Positions 28,563 through 38,982 of a stretch of DNA of 64,000 bases are shown in pieces. The notes beneath the pieces were generated by a model. The model was given only the letters and a program-made list of their open reading frames with translations. It was not told where the DNA came from and made no database searches. Source of the stretch: Parabacteroides timonensis (lineage in GTDB: Bacteria; Bacteroidota; Bacteroidia; Bacteroidales; Tannerellaceae); NCBI RefSeq assembly GCF_900128505.1, contig NZ_LT669941.1:3342420-3406419 (forward strand), in the 5' to 3' direction. Numbering within the stretch: the stretch's first letter is position 1; each line of letters starts with the position of its first letter. The position numbers were made by a program, and so were the translations under genes.

Positions 28563-29726
28563 CTAATGTTTCAGCTTCGGACAAAGGAAAGCCAGATACA
28601 AAACACCGATGCTCAAAACGATGATCGCACCCAGCTGTGAAGCCATAGCATCCGACAGGAAACCCATAAAGAGTGGGAAAATCGTTCCACCGAACAACCC
28701 CATGATCATCAGCCCGGATATTTCATTCTTGCGTTGCGGCATAGATTGAATAGCCTGTGAGAAGATGACGGAGAACACATTCGAATTACCGAAACCGATC
28801 AATCCTATACATATATATATAATCTCTTTACTTTGGAAGATGGAAAGACCGGCCATAGCCGCCAGCATCATAAGAACGCTAATACCGAAAAAGATCTTTG
28901 CCGACATCCGCGTCAGGATAAAAGCACCGAGGAAACATCCGATGGTACGCAGGATAAAGTAAAGGCTGGTAGCGAACGAAGCTTCATGAAGTCCCATCCC
29001 CAAACGTTCCATCAAGATCTTGGGAGCCGTCGTATTTGTTCCCACATCGATACCGACATGACACATGATACCGATAAAGCACAACAGGATAAAAGGCTTA
29101 CCCAATAGGGCAAAACATTCACCGAAAGTAGAAGGTTTACCTTCCGGCTTCTCTTCTTCTATCTGCGTAGCCCCAAGCAAAAGAATGGCAATGACTGCTA
29201 CCACCATATAGATTGGGAAAAGTACTCTCCAGCCCAGTCCGAAGGAAGGAATAGCCGCCGTGGCTCCCCACATAGCGATATATGGAGCCAGGAAAGAAGC
29301 GATCGCCTTTACAAACTGTCCGAAGGTAAGACTGCTGGCCAGCTTATCGCCGCTGATCACATTCGATAGCAGGGGATTCAGCGATGTCTGCATCAATGCA
29401 TTACCTATACCCAGCAGCGAGAAAGAAAGCAGCATCAGCGTATAACCGTCACCGAAGATAGGAAGAAGCAGTGAGAAGAAAGTCACCACCAAACTGAGCA
29501 ATACGGTTTTCTTCCGTCCGATACGGTTCATCAGCATACCGGTCGGCACGGAGAAGATCAGGAACCAGAAGAACACCAGTGAAGGGAAGATATTCGCTTC
29601 CGAGTCCGTAAGGTTCAGGTCGGCCTTCACATAGTTGGAAGCGATACCTACGAGGTCTACAAATCCCATGGCAAAGAATGCCAGCATGATAGGGATCAGT
29701 TTAATATATAAGCCTTTTTCTTTCAT
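28563..29726 (-). CDS. MFS sugar transporter of the fructan locus
   Basis: The 387-residue membrane protein has about 12 transmembrane helices. The first is KLIPIMLAFFAMGFVDLVGI, and the MFS loop motif RIGRKKT lies after helix 2. It resembles FucP-type or glucose/galactose MFS carriers and overlaps the kinase gene by 4 bp (ATGA), which indicates translational coupling. In context it probably brings fructose released by the GH32 enzymes across the inner membrane, as in known Bacteroides fructan loci. Confidence 0.88.
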   Translation of the reverse strand: MKEKGLYIKLIPIMLAFFAMGFVDLVGIASNYVKADLNLTDSEANIFPSLVFFWFLIFSVPTGMLMNRIGRKKTVLLSLVVTFFSLLLPIFGDGYTLMLLSFSLLGIGNALMQTSLNPLLSNVISGDKLASSLTFGQFVKAIASFLAPYIAMWGATAAIPSFGLGWRVLFPIYMVVAVIAILLLGATQIEEEKPEGKPSTFGECFALLGKPFILLCFIGIMCHVGIDVGTNTTAPKILMERLGMGLHEASFATSLYFILRTIGCFLGAFILTRMSAKIFFGISVLMMLAAMAGLSIFQSKEIIYICIGLIGFGNSNVFSVIFSQAIQSMPQRKNEISGLMIMGLFGGTIFPLFMGFLSDAMASQLGAIIVLSIGVLYLAFLCPKLKH

Positions 29727-30601
29727 GATCGATCTTTATTAGGATATTCCGGCCATGCACCTTCGCGGGTACAAACAAAAGCGGCTGTTTCTACCGCTGC
29801 CTGATGGGCTTCGTGCAGGGATTTACCGGTTAATATGGAATAGATAAACGCTCCGGAGAAGGAATCGCCGGCACCAACCGTATCGGCCACGACCACCTTA
29901 GGAGTGGGAATGGTAGACGTCTCATCTGCCGTATAGATCGAACTGAAGGAGCTTCCGGCCGTCAGGATCATATAACGCAAGTTATATTTAGCGATCAGCT
30001 TCCGACAAACCTCTTCGTCCGTGCCCTCCAGGTCGCACATGGTACGTATCAGTTCCAACTCGTCGTCATTAATCTTAAATACATTTGCCTTATGAAGCAA
30101 TGTTTCGATCAGCTCTTTCGAGTAATAAGACTGGCGGATGTTGATATCGAAGAAACGAAGAGCATCTTCGCGGGCATACGACAATAAAGAAAGGATCGTT
30201 TCGCGGGAAACGGCAGCTCGCAGGGCAAGCGTACCGAAACAAACGGCATCGGCTTTCTTCACCAGGTCGATGGCTTCCTGGGTAAGAGGAATAAAGTCCC
30301 AGGCCACTCCCTCGATGATCGTATAAGTAGGAATACCCTCTTTCAGTTCCACCATTACGCTACCGGTGGGGTGTTCCACTGTTCCCAGACTCGTTGAGAT
30401 ATGACTCTTTTCCAACTCCTGGATAATCTCCGTTCCGGAGACATCATTTCCTACGGCGCTGATCGCATAACCTTCCGCTCCCATCTGGGTAGCGTGATAA
30501 ACAAAGTTGATCGGAGCTCCACCGGCTCTCTTTCCCGTGGGTAGGACATCCCAAAGCAATTCGCCGATACCCACAACTATTGGTTTGTTCTTTTTCATCA
30601 T
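29723..30601 (-). CDS. PfkB family carbohydrate kinase, probable fructokinase
   Basis: This is a 292-residue ribokinase/PfkB protein: GIGELLWDVLPTGKRAGGAP with the substrate GG loop near the N-terminus, and ADTVGAGDSFSGAF with the catalytic Asp and anion hole near residue 245. The family phosphorylates sugars in the cytoplasm. Its position between GH32 and the MFS gene points to fructose. It lies 12 bp downstream of the first GH32 gene. Confidence 0.92.
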   Translation of the reverse strand: MMKKNKPIVVGIGELLWDVLPTGKRAGGAPINFVYHATQMGAEGYAISAVGNDVSGTEIIQELEKSHISTSLGTVEHPTGSVMVELKEGIPTYTIIEGVAWDFIPLTQEAIDLVKKADAVCFGTLALRAAVSRETILSLLSYAREDALRFFDINIRQSYYSKELIETLLHKANVFKINDDELELIRTMCDLEGTDEEVCRKLIAKYNLRYMILTAGSSFSSIYTADETSTIPTPKVVVADTVGAGDSFSGAFIYSILTGKSLHEAHQAAVETAAFVCTREGAWPEYPNKDRS

Positions 30602-30613
30602 TTGTATGTTTTT

Positions 30614-32203
30614 TTATTTCCAGATTGAACGTATTTCAGTTATTTTTCCTTTCACGATATCCACATTACCGTTCTCGGTAAATACTTCTATCGTATTAAA
30701 AGGTTCCGAAGGATAGAACACATCGGTTATAACGATGCGCCCTTCTGCCGTAAAGAACTCAACGGAGGCCACATCTATCAGCAATGTCCATTCTATCTCC
30801 GGCGTATTCACAATGTAAGGGACGGAGTGAACCGAAGCAAACTTATCGGAGAAAACCTCTCCGGTTGCATTGGTACGGTCTACATAAAACAACTTGTCCA
30901 CATTCTCGTAACCGATTGTAATATACTCGCCCTTGTTGTTTTTCAAACGAACACCGTAACGGGAGGCAAAGCCCAGCTGGGTATTATTCTCCTGATTGAA
31001 TGTCAGTTTCAACTCGATAGGAGCTTTACCGAACTCAAATTTATCCGACAGAAGTTCGGACTTGCTGACCTTTATATTATCCAGGGTAACAGACTCGCCG
31101 TATAATGCATCCAGTTCCTTTACAGGATCGGAAGTCAGTAAATAGATCGATCCGTCTTTCACCAGTCCCAACTCACGCGGGAACGTAGCGGCTCCGCTCC
31201 ATTTCACACATGGTTTGGCACCGGCATATTCCCAATTATTCATCCAGCCGATCAATATCTGGCGATCACCGGGAGCGTCAGACCAGGTTACACCTGCATA
31301 ATTGTCTTTGCCATGATCCATCCAGAATGTCTTTTTCTGGTCGCTGCTAAAGGTCTTGCCGTCAAAATCACCGACAAAGTACTGAGTGGCAGAACCGCCG
31401 GCTGGGCCGCCCGGATTAATATTCACCAGCAAAACCCATTTGGATTCGTCCGAACCTTTTACTTTCAGCGGAAGCAGATCGGGGCATTCCCAAACACCGT
31501 CATGGCAACCCTGCCCCTTACCGAACTCACTCAGGAAAGACCAGTCCTTACAATTCTTAGATCCATAGAAACTGATCGTTTGTCCCGAAGCCACAGACAT
31601 AACCCATTGTCCGCTCGCTTCATGCCAGAAGACTTTCGGATCGCGGAAATCACGTATTCCTGGATTCTTTAATACCGGATTCTTATCGTATTTTATCCAT
31701 GTACGGCCTTTATCGACACTGTAAGCCACTCCCTGCGATTCGATCTCGATCTGTTTTGCCTGTTCTATATCCGGGTTATGATACGTAAAGAAGGCTACTA
31801 AAGGAGGATTTTCAGCCGTTCCGAAACCGGATGTATTCTTCCAGTCGACCACGGCACTTCCTGAGAATATATATCCCAGGCTATCCGGAGCCAGCGCGAC
31901 AGGCATGTGTTCCCAATGTACCAGGTCTTTGCTGATAGCATGCCCCCAGTGCATGGGTCCCCAAACGGAAGCTTCAGGATAATGCTGATAAAACAGGTGA
32001 TATTCTCCTTCATAATACACCATACCATTAGGGTCGTTCATCCAATGTTCTGCAGGAGAGAAATGGAATTGTGGACGATACTTTTCCTGAAACGCGGATA
32101 CTGTATCCTCCGTTTCAGTTTTCGGTTTACTATTTTTACACGATGCCATAGACAGTATAATTACCAGTGGGATCGCAAGATATAAAACATATTTCATCAG
32201 CAT
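30614..32203 (-). CDS. Glycoside hydrolase family 32 fructanase (lipoprotein)
   Basis: The 529-residue product has a lipoprotein signal ending in SMASC. The five-bladed propeller follows, with the nucleophile Asp in HWMNDPNG (near residue 56), the transition-state Asp in FRDPKVF and the acid/base Glu in WECPDLLPL. The C-terminal beta-sandwich ends VDIVKGKITEIRSIW. GH32 enzymes cleave levan, inulin or sucrose. The lipoprotein signal suggests surface or periplasmic anchoring; whether it acts on levan or inulin, endo or exo, cannot be told. Confidence 0.95.
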   Translation of the reverse strand: MLMKYVLYLAIPLVIILSMASCKNSKPKTETEDTVSAFQEKYRPQFHFSPAEHWMNDPNGMVYYEGEYHLFYQHYPEASVWGPMHWGHAISKDLVHWEHMPVALAPDSLGYIFSGSAVVDWKNTSGFGTAENPPLVAFFTYHNPDIEQAKQIEIESQGVAYSVDKGRTWIKYDKNPVLKNPGIRDFRDPKVFWHEASGQWVMSVASGQTISFYGSKNCKDWSFLSEFGKGQGCHDGVWECPDLLPLKVKGSDESKWVLLVNINPGGPAGGSATQYFVGDFDGKTFSSDQKKTFWMDHGKDNYAGVTWSDAPGDRQILIGWMNNWEYAGAKPCVKWSGAATFPRELGLVKDGSIYLLTSDPVKELDALYGESVTLDNIKVSKSELLSDKFEFGKAPIELKLTFNQENNTQLGFASRYGVRLKNNKGEYITIGYENVDKLFYVDRTNATGEVFSDKFASVHSVPYIVNTPEIEWTLLIDVASVEFFTAEGRIVITDVFYPSEPFNTIEVFTENGNVDIVKGKITEIRSIWK

Positions 32204-32234
32204 TATCCTTTTATATACAATTAATAATATCCAT

Positions 32235-33887
32235 TTACTTCCAAATAGACCGGAGTGTATAAACTTCCAGATCCTTTACTTCAATATTATTTCCCCAGAA
32301 GTGGAAACCTTCTTTATTCTTCATATCCGGACGACGCTCCATCGAATAGGAGTAAGCACCGTTATCTATAAAGACTTCAACAGAGGTCTTATCCAAGATG
32401 ATATCGGCAGTAATTTCCATGCTGGTCATATCTTCCGGTGAATAGAACACACCGTTTATACGGTTGAAGTTCATATCATAATCCAATAGAGGTTGTCCGA
32501 AGAGATTCAGACCTGCACTCGTGGCATGAGACAGCTTGATAGTGGTACGGATACGTAATATTCCTGCGTCATTATATTGTTGAAGCAACTCATTGGCCTT
32601 ATCGGCTGTCAGTGAGTTCCACTGGCCTGCTTTCGTCTGCAACTGATCAAACTCTTTGACCGGTACACTGAAAAGACGGATACCGTCTTTGGTTGTACGC
32701 AAAGACAGTTCTGTCGGAAGCAACATCATGCCGTTGATAGGCATTCCCGGATGAGAGATACGTCCCCAACCCAGTTGGATACGGCGTCCGTCGGATTCAG
32801 GAATATTGGTGAAAGTTTGGGCGGCATAGATAGAACCGGTCGAATAGTAGTATTTACCAGCTTCAGGTGTAAACTTCTTACCATCAAAAGCACCGATCAT
32901 ATAGGTACCGGAAGCTCCGTACATCACCCATTTGGTATTATTCTTATTTCCATCGACAGGTAGTTCGAACAATTCGGGACATTCCCAGAAGCCGGTGATA
33001 TGGCTTTCGAACGTCCAGTCTTTCAGGTTATCCGAGTTATAGATAGAATGTCCGTCGCGTTCATTCAACACCATCACCCATTTATTGGATGGTTTATGCC
33101 AGAACACTTTCGGATCACGGGTATCTTTACTGTTCCATTTCTCTTTGGAATCGATCACCGGGTTTCCTGTATATTTCGTCCAGGTACGTCCTTTGTCGAG
33201 ACTATAAGCAATACATTGTACCTGCTTTTCCGGATTGTCGGCCGTATAGATAGCTACCATCGCCGGAGTACCTTTCTTTCCGAAGCCGGAGGTATTGTCA
33301 TAGTCGATCACAGCCGAACCGGAGAACATTGTACCATGTTCGTCAGGGAATAAAGCATCCGGTAGTTCTTCCCAATGGATCAGGTCTTTACTTACAGCAT
33401 GTCCCCAATGCATATTCTCCCATTCACGTTCGTACGGATTGTGCTGGTAAAACAGATGGTATTCGCCCTCATAATATAGTAATCCGTTGGGGTCGTTATT
33501 CCAGCCTCTACGTTGGGTATAATGTATCTGGGGACGGTTTGTCTCCTTATACAGACTATCCTGTCCGGCAATTTCGTCAGCCTGATAGATCTTGTTTATT
33601 CCGGCTTTATTCCCGTCGTAGGATATTTTTATCTCTTTATTTTTCAAAGCCGACATATCACAGAATACCCAGTAATCCGGGTTCTCCGGAGCCAGGCGGA
33701 TCTTAAATGCCCGTTCCTGCTTGCCTCCTACATCAAAAGTCATTACTGCCCGGTCTGTCTGATGCGAAACAGGAAGATTAAGATACCTCTTCGTAATCTT
33801 CATTGTCAGGTCTTGTGCTTCCATTGTAGAAATACAGGTCAGTAAAGCACTTGCGAGAATCAACACATTTTTAGTTTTTACTTTCAT
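32235..33887 (-). CDS. Glycoside hydrolase family 32 enzyme with N-terminal extra domain
   Basis: I start at the ATG of MKVKTKNVLIL (33885-33887), giving about 550 residues. A Sec signal peptide (cleavage near MEAQ) is followed by a roughly 100-residue N-terminal domain of the kind annotated DUF4980 in levanases. The catalytic propeller has GWNNDPNG, TRDPKVF and WECPELFEL. The second GH32 of the operon, it lacks a lipobox and so is probably periplasmic. It lies 31 bp upstream of the other GH32 gene. Confidence 0.94.
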   Translation of the reverse strand: MKVKTKNVLILASALLTCISTMEAQDLTMKITKRYLNLPVSHQTDRAVMTFDVGGKQERAFKIRLAPENPDYWVFCDMSALKNKEIKISYDGNKAGINKIYQADEIAGQDSLYKETNRPQIHYTQRRGWNNDPNGLLYYEGEYHLFYQHNPYEREWENMHWGHAVSKDLIHWEELPDALFPDEHGTMFSGSAVIDYDNTSGFGKKGTPAMVAIYTADNPEKQVQCIAYSLDKGRTWTKYTGNPVIDSKEKWNSKDTRDPKVFWHKPSNKWVMVLNERDGHSIYNSDNLKDWTFESHITGFWECPELFELPVDGNKNNTKWVMYGASGTYMIGAFDGKKFTPEAGKYYYSTGSIYAAQTFTNIPESDGRRIQLGWGRISHPGMPINGMMLLPTELSLRTTKDGIRLFSVPVKEFDQLQTKAGQWNSLTADKANELLQQYNDAGILRIRTTIKLSHATSAGLNLFGQPLLDYDMNFNRINGVFYSPEDMTSMEITADIILDKTSVEVFIDNGAYSYSMERRPDMKNKEGFHFWGNNIEVKDLEVYTLRSIWK

Positions 33888-33940
33888 GGTAAATGAGGAT
33901 TTAAAATAAAACAATAATACGATTTACATTATTAGCTCCA

Positions 33941-33975
33941 AACAGGACACAACTTACAAACGTACGTGTCCTGTT
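33941..33975 (-). terminator. Intercistronic hairpin between susD and GH32 in the fructan locus
   Basis: AACAGGACAC (33941-33950) and GTGTCCTGTT (33966-33975) form a 10-bp stem with a 15-nt loop in the 104-bp gap after susD. No strong U tract follows on the minus strand. It is placed like the hairpin at 2979-3023 and may protect the susC/susD message or reduce readthrough. Confidence 0.5.
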
Positions 33976-33991
33976 CATAGAATGACTAATT

Positions 33992-35713
33992 TTACCAGCC
34001 ATAATTTTGCTTGTATAGCTTCTTGCTAAAATTAATCTGATTTTTCGGAATCGGGAAATATTCATCTTTATTCTTTGTAAATTTGGCTTCACCCATATAA
34101 GTGCGACGAGTTCTTTCCACTTCAAAATACTTATTGACAGTCTCTGCTGCTATTCCCCAACGAACCAGGTCGAAGAATGTAGAACCTTCCTGCGACATTT
34201 CCAGACGGCGTTCCCAGCGTAAAGCCTTACGAGCGAAATCCTGAGACCATTCCGGACAGTTCACGCCCGGCTGATAAGTTGCAATCTTGAATTTTCCGGT
34301 AGGATCGCCTTGTACGTCAACCAACTTAGCTGTACTGTTAGCCGCTCTTTCACGAAGAGCATTGATAAGAGGAAGAGCTTCTGCCTGACGCCCCAGTTCG
34401 ATCAGAGCCTCAGCTTGCCACAACATCACATCGTCGTAACGGATAATATCACGGTTCTTTGAGCTCGACATAAACGGAGAAGCAAAGGCGAAACACGGAC
34501 AATCCGGCAACACTGTTTCCTTCATAGACATAAAGCTACCGTATGTATCAGGATCACGTGTCCAGCTGGTTTCGAAAATAAACTCTGGGTTATATTTATA
34601 AGGAGCTCCCGGGATTGCAACTGTATGATTCAAACGTGGGTCGATATTTGTGGCAAGCAAATCGTCGGCTGTCTGTAAATCATGATTATTATAAGTATCG
34701 AACAATGGCAATCCATTTTCATCTGTCTGGAAAGCATTCACCATGTTCTGTGAAGGACTATGAAAACCACAGCATCCGTATTCAGGATTCATCGGATAAT
34801 TCAGCATAGCACCCCAATCCAGGCGGCCACGCAACGTACCATCGTTCACTGAAAACTGAATTGCGAATATCGACTCCGGTCCATTTTCTGTTTCGCAAAG
34901 AAAGTTATTAGCAAAATCAGGAGCCAACGAATACTTACCAGACAATCCCTGGCAAAGAGTAACAACTTCCTGCAGCTTTGTTTTGTCTATATTTACGACA
35001 TTGTGCTTTTCATCCTGTTCATAAGCAGCATACAAAAGAGCCTTAGCCAGATAAGCCTGCGCCATTCCTTTATTTGCCCGTGCCAGATCATCATTTTTAT
35101 CAGGCAGGTTTTCCATTGCATAACGGAACTCGGCAATAATCATGTCCCATAGTTCCTTATCCGTGTATTCGACATTCGATATCGTAATATAATCGTCTGT
35201 TTTATCATTTTCATCAATCCACGGCATCTGTTTGAACAGAATCTTCAGGTCAAAATAATAGTTTGCACGCAGGAAGCGCATTTCAGCTTCACGGATTTTC
35301 TTTTTAGGATAAGCCTCTTCTTTAATTGCATAAATACGTCCCAGAGCATCATTTGCACGAGCAATCGCAATATATTCCGAATACCACTTCTTATCCAGAT
35401 AACCATTATCGTCGCGCAGATAGACAAAAGTTTCAAACATGTGGAAATCGCCCATATCACCTGTTCCGGCACCACCTTTATAAGCATCACCGCTACGCAA
35501 ATCTCCATAAGGCCAGTAAGCATTCAAGCCATCTGAATAGTTGTCGTTTCCCAGTGAAGAATAAGCCGAAATCACCATCTTTTCTATATTATCTACCGTA
35601 TTCAAATTGTCAGAATCGGCTACACCTTGCGGAGATTCATCCAGAAAAGAATCACAAGACATCATCGGGAGTAATAAAGCTGCTCCGAAAGCTATATATT
35701 TTAAAGTTTTCAT
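33992..35713 (-). CDS. SusD/RagB family lipoprotein of the fructan locus
   Basis: I start at the ATG of MKTLKYIAFGA (35711-35713), because the frame upstream of it lacks a signal. The 573-residue product has a lipoprotein signal (LLLPMMSC) followed by DSFLDESPQG. Family landmarks include REAEMRFLRANYYFDLK, WQAEALIELGRQAEALPLIN and RWERRLEMSQEGSTFFDLVR. It binds fructo-oligosaccharides at the surface together with SusC, by inference from the neighbouring GH32 genes. Confidence 0.95.
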   Translation of the reverse strand: MKTLKYIAFGAALLLPMMSCDSFLDESPQGVADSDNLNTVDNIEKMVISAYSSLGNDNYSDGLNAYWPYGDLRSGDAYKGGAGTGDMGDFHMFETFVYLRDDNGYLDKKWYSEYIAIARANDALGRIYAIKEEAYPKKKIREAEMRFLRANYYFDLKILFKQMPWIDENDKTDDYITISNVEYTDKELWDMIIAEFRYAMENLPDKNDDLARANKGMAQAYLAKALLYAAYEQDEKHNVVNIDKTKLQEVVTLCQGLSGKYSLAPDFANNFLCETENGPESIFAIQFSVNDGTLRGRLDWGAMLNYPMNPEYGCCGFHSPSQNMVNAFQTDENGLPLFDTYNNHDLQTADDLLATNIDPRLNHTVAIPGAPYKYNPEFIFETSWTRDPDTYGSFMSMKETVLPDCPCFAFASPFMSSSKNRDIIRYDDVMLWQAEALIELGRQAEALPLINALRERAANSTAKLVDVQGDPTGKFKIATYQPGVNCPEWSQDFARKALRWERRLEMSQEGSTFFDLVRWGIAAETVNKYFEVERTRRTYMGEAKFTKNKDEYFPIPKNQINFSKKLYKQNYGW

Positions 35714-35732
35714 AATTGTATAATCTGATTTA

Positions 35733-38700
35733 TTAGAATGAAACATTGATACCAAAAGTAAAAGCTCTCGGAACAGGGTAAGCGAAGTTCGGAGTTTCCG
35801 GATCTGCACCAGTAAAGGCATTGTCACCCCAGCCTTTTTTTATTGTCAGCAGGTTCTGACCGGAAAGATAGATACGTGCGCTTTCCATGTGGGCTGCTTT
35901 CAGTATGCGATCCGGCAAACGGTAACCAATTTCAATATTTGCTAATTTCAGGAAAGAGGTATTTTCTACAAAATAAGTAGAAAAACGTCCTTCATCGTTT
36001 ACATTGTTGGCAGAAGCCGCAGGGATGGTTGAGTTTGTATTATCCGGACTCCATGCATCTACCAAACGTCTTCCATAATTCTGTCCACCGAACAGTCCAA
36101 AGAAATCCGTAAATGTTTTCTGACCGTTATTAGCATGAGAACCAACCTGCCCATTCCAGAACATCGAGAAATCGAAATTCTTCCAACCGGCATTTATATT
36201 CAATCCATATAAGAATTTAGGATCTTCTACGCCTAACCAGGTACGATCTTCGTCATTGATCTTACCGTCATCATTCAAATCTTTATAGCGGATACGACCG
36301 ACACCTTTACCCGGTTGTTCCACATGCTCGTTTACCTCCTGTTCATTCTGGAAAATACCGTCAGCTACATAACCGAACAAGGATTTCCAAGGACGTCCGA
36401 GAATAGTTTGGTCGTTACCATTACCCGGATAAGAATTGATTACATCTTCCGGCAATTTTGTAATCTTATTACGATAGCTGGCAATATTACCAGTGATATT
36501 CAAATCTACTTCACCTACTTTTTGATTATAAGTCAGCATAAATTCAAATCCGCTATTTTCCATACTGGCACCATTTACCCATCGGTCGCCACCGAAACCG
36601 ATTGTTGCGATATAAGGAGGTTTAACCAGAATATCATCTGTTTTCTTGTAGAAATAATCGATTGATCCGGTAAACATCTGGTTAAACAGGCCGAAGTCGA
36701 TACCGGCATTGTTTTGTGTAGTCGCCTCCCATTTCAGATCCGGGTTAACGCGCTGTGTACGGATGAACCCGGAAGACAACTGGCCTTGTCCTGCCCCTGT
36801 GATATCATAAGCAGTACCCTGGTCACGTTCCCAGGTAGGATCAGTATAGTAACGAGCCTGATACAAACCGTAAGAAGCATAGTTGTCAATTTCTTGATTA
36901 CCTGTTTTACCCCAACCGTAACGAAGCTTCAAATCTGACACAATATTTTTAGCACCTTCAAAGAATCCTTCTTCGCTAATACGCCATCCCAAAGAGAATG
37001 CGGGGAATGTACCCCAACGATTATTAGAACCGAAGCGTGAAGAACCGTCGCGACGTACTGTAACAGAAGCCAGATACTTGCTATCATAGCTGTAATTCAC
37101 TTTTCCGAAGAAAGAAGAAAGGGCATAAGAAGTCGCTCCTCCTCCGTTACGCAGGTTACCTTCACCAACTGACAAATACATATAATCTTCATTTTCCAAC
37201 AAGAAACCGTCACGACCGGCCGACATATCTTCCAGTCTGTATTTCATCATTTCCTGACCGACCAGAATATCAAAATTACTCTTTCCTAGATCAAACTTAT
37301 ATTGTAAAGTATTACTCAATACCCAGTTTCCACCATAATTAGAATAGGTATTCAAACGAGCCGTCTTATCTGACATAAAACCAGACTGATACGTTTTTTG
37401 CATATCACGCTTCCACCAACCAGTATAATCGATACCGAATTTAGAACGGAACGTCAATCCCTTCAATATATCGACACTCAGGTTCACATCCCCGAACAGG
37501 CGGAATACATCCTCGTGGTTCTGCTTGTTATCTTCAATCAGGCGAACCGGGTTCTGACGGTCACTCATATTACTGGCCGGGCCACCCCAACCACCATCTA
37601 AAGAATGAACCGGTACGATAGACTGGATATTCTTGGCATTTTCCTGCAACCCTTTACCATCTAATGTCGAACTGCGAGTCTTAGACAACGATAAATTCTC
37701 CCCTATAACTACCCGGTCGTTAAACAATTTATAGTCGCTGTTAATACGTGCTGTGATACGATCAAAATATGTACCTTTCACCGTACCGTCATTCCCATAA
37801 TAATCGGCAGAAAACAGGGCACGGCCTTTATCGTTACCGGAAGTAACAGTCACATTGTAATTCTGAGTAAAACCGGTACGGCTGATTTCCTTCACCCAAT
37901 CTGTATCTGCGGCACGCATCACCTCTTCTCCGGCAACATCAAGAAATTCCGGAAGGATCATTCTGTTCAAAGATGGTACTCCACCGTTCCAGGTAACATC
38001 ATACATATATGTATATGGATTCTTTTTTTCATTAATCGCTCCGTTACTTAAGGTTGTTGTATTTAAGGATGAACCATCATTTACTTTTGCGCGGAAGTTC
38101 ACAAGTCCATACTCTTCCGTATTCAACAGATCGACCGAGCGTTGCCATTGCTGAGCAGTCAAAGAGGCTCTGAATTCCACATGAGTTCCACCTGATTTTC
38201 CTTTTTTAGTAGTTACGATGATTACACCGTTAGCAGCACGTGATCCGTAAATAGTTGCGGCAGAAGCATCTTTCAATACCTGGATAGATTCGATATCCGA
38301 TGTTGCTATTTCATTCATCGAGCGGGTACTTGGAATTCCGTCGATAATATAAAGCGGCTTGCTGTTACCCAATGTAGAGACACCACGTATCTTAACGTCT
38401 ACATCGCCATTAGGCTGACCGGTATTTGTTACATGAAGTCCCGGAACACGTCCCTGCAATGACTGAACAGCATTACTGGTGTTTATATTCTTTATATCAT
38501 CCATCTTTACAACGGAAACCGCACCAGTCAGGTCGGCTTTCTTCTGTGAAGAGTAACCTGTTACTACCACGTCACCCAATGTCTGCACATCTTCTTTCAG
38601 GACGACATTTAGTTTTTTGTTCCCGTTTGCTGGTATCTCCTGTGTAATAAATCCTATATAACTGATTTGGATAGTAGCCCCTTTGGTTACCGAAAGAGAG

Positions 38701-38891
38701 AAATTACCGTCCATATCGGTAATGATACCATTTGTAGTTCCTTTTTCAATAACAGAAGCTCCAACAACAGGGTAATTATCAGTTCCTGAAATGACAGTTC
38801 CATTAATAGAAACCTGTTGGGCTAACAAAGTATGCGTCATAAATAACATCGTTATCCATACGCACCATTTACGTAGTTTTAATGCTTTCAT
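35733..38891 (-). CDS. SusC/RagA family TonB-dependent transporter of the fructan locus
   Basis: The 1052-residue product has a signal peptide (cleavage near LLAQ), then a carboxypeptidase-like domain (INGTVISGTDNYPVVGASVI). The plug includes VVVTGYSSQKKADLTGAVS and SKPLYIIDGIPSTR, and the barrel ends FTFGINVSF. It lacks an STN domain, which fits control by the hybrid two-component protein encoded just upstream. It is the first gene of the leftward transport and enzyme operon. Confidence 0.96.
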   Translation of the reverse strand: MKALKLRKWCVWITMLFMTHTLLAQQVSINGTVISGTDNYPVVGASVIEKGTTNGIITDMDGNFSLSVTKGATIQISYIGFITQEIPANGNKKLNVVLKEDVQTLGDVVVTGYSSQKKADLTGAVSVVKMDDIKNINTSNAVQSLQGRVPGLHVTNTGQPNGDVDVKIRGVSTLGNSKPLYIIDGIPSTRSMNEIATSDIESIQVLKDASAATIYGSRAANGVIIVTTKKGKSGGTHVEFRASLTAQQWQRSVDLLNTEEYGLVNFRAKVNDGSSLNTTTLSNGAINEKKNPYTYMYDVTWNGGVPSLNRMILPEFLDVAGEEVMRAADTDWVKEISRTGFTQNYNVTVTSGNDKGRALFSADYYGNDGTVKGTYFDRITARINSDYKLFNDRVVIGENLSLSKTRSSTLDGKGLQENAKNIQSIVPVHSLDGGWGGPASNMSDRQNPVRLIEDNKQNHEDVFRLFGDVNLSVDILKGLTFRSKFGIDYTGWWKRDMQKTYQSGFMSDKTARLNTYSNYGGNWVLSNTLQYKFDLGKSNFDILVGQEMMKYRLEDMSAGRDGFLLENEDYMYLSVGEGNLRNGGGATSYALSSFFGKVNYSYDSKYLASVTVRRDGSSRFGSNNRWGTFPAFSLGWRISEEGFFEGAKNIVSDLKLRYGWGKTGNQEIDNYASYGLYQARYYTDPTWERDQGTAYDITGAGQGQLSSGFIRTQRVNPDLKWEATTQNNAGIDFGLFNQMFTGSIDYFYKKTDDILVKPPYIATIGFGGDRWVNGASMENSGFEFMLTYNQKVGEVDLNITGNIASYRNKITKLPEDVINSYPGNGNDQTILGRPWKSLFGYVADGIFQNEQEVNEHVEQPGKGVGRIRYKDLNDDGKINDEDRTWLGVEDPKFLYGLNINAGWKNFDFSMFWNGQVGSHANNGQKTFTDFFGLFGGQNYGRRLVDAWSPDNTNSTIPAASANNVNDEGRFSTYFVENTSFLKLANIEIGYRLPDRILKAAHMESARIYLSGQNLLTIKKGWGDNAFTGADPETPNFAYPVPRAFTFGINVSF

Positions 38892-38931
38892 TAATCTTTA
38901 AATTATTAGTTTAACAATGATTTGGTGAAAG

Positions 38932-38939
38932 CAAAAGTA
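38932..38939 (-). promoter_or_regulatory. -7 box of the fructan susC promoter
   Basis: TACTTTTG on the minus strand lies about 40 bp before the susC start. No good TTTG is found at 19-21 bp, as expected for an activator-dependent promoter. Confidence 0.6.
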
Positions 38940-38982
38940 TTCCCTCTTCCGACAACAGGTGATAAAATATTCCGTTAAATGC

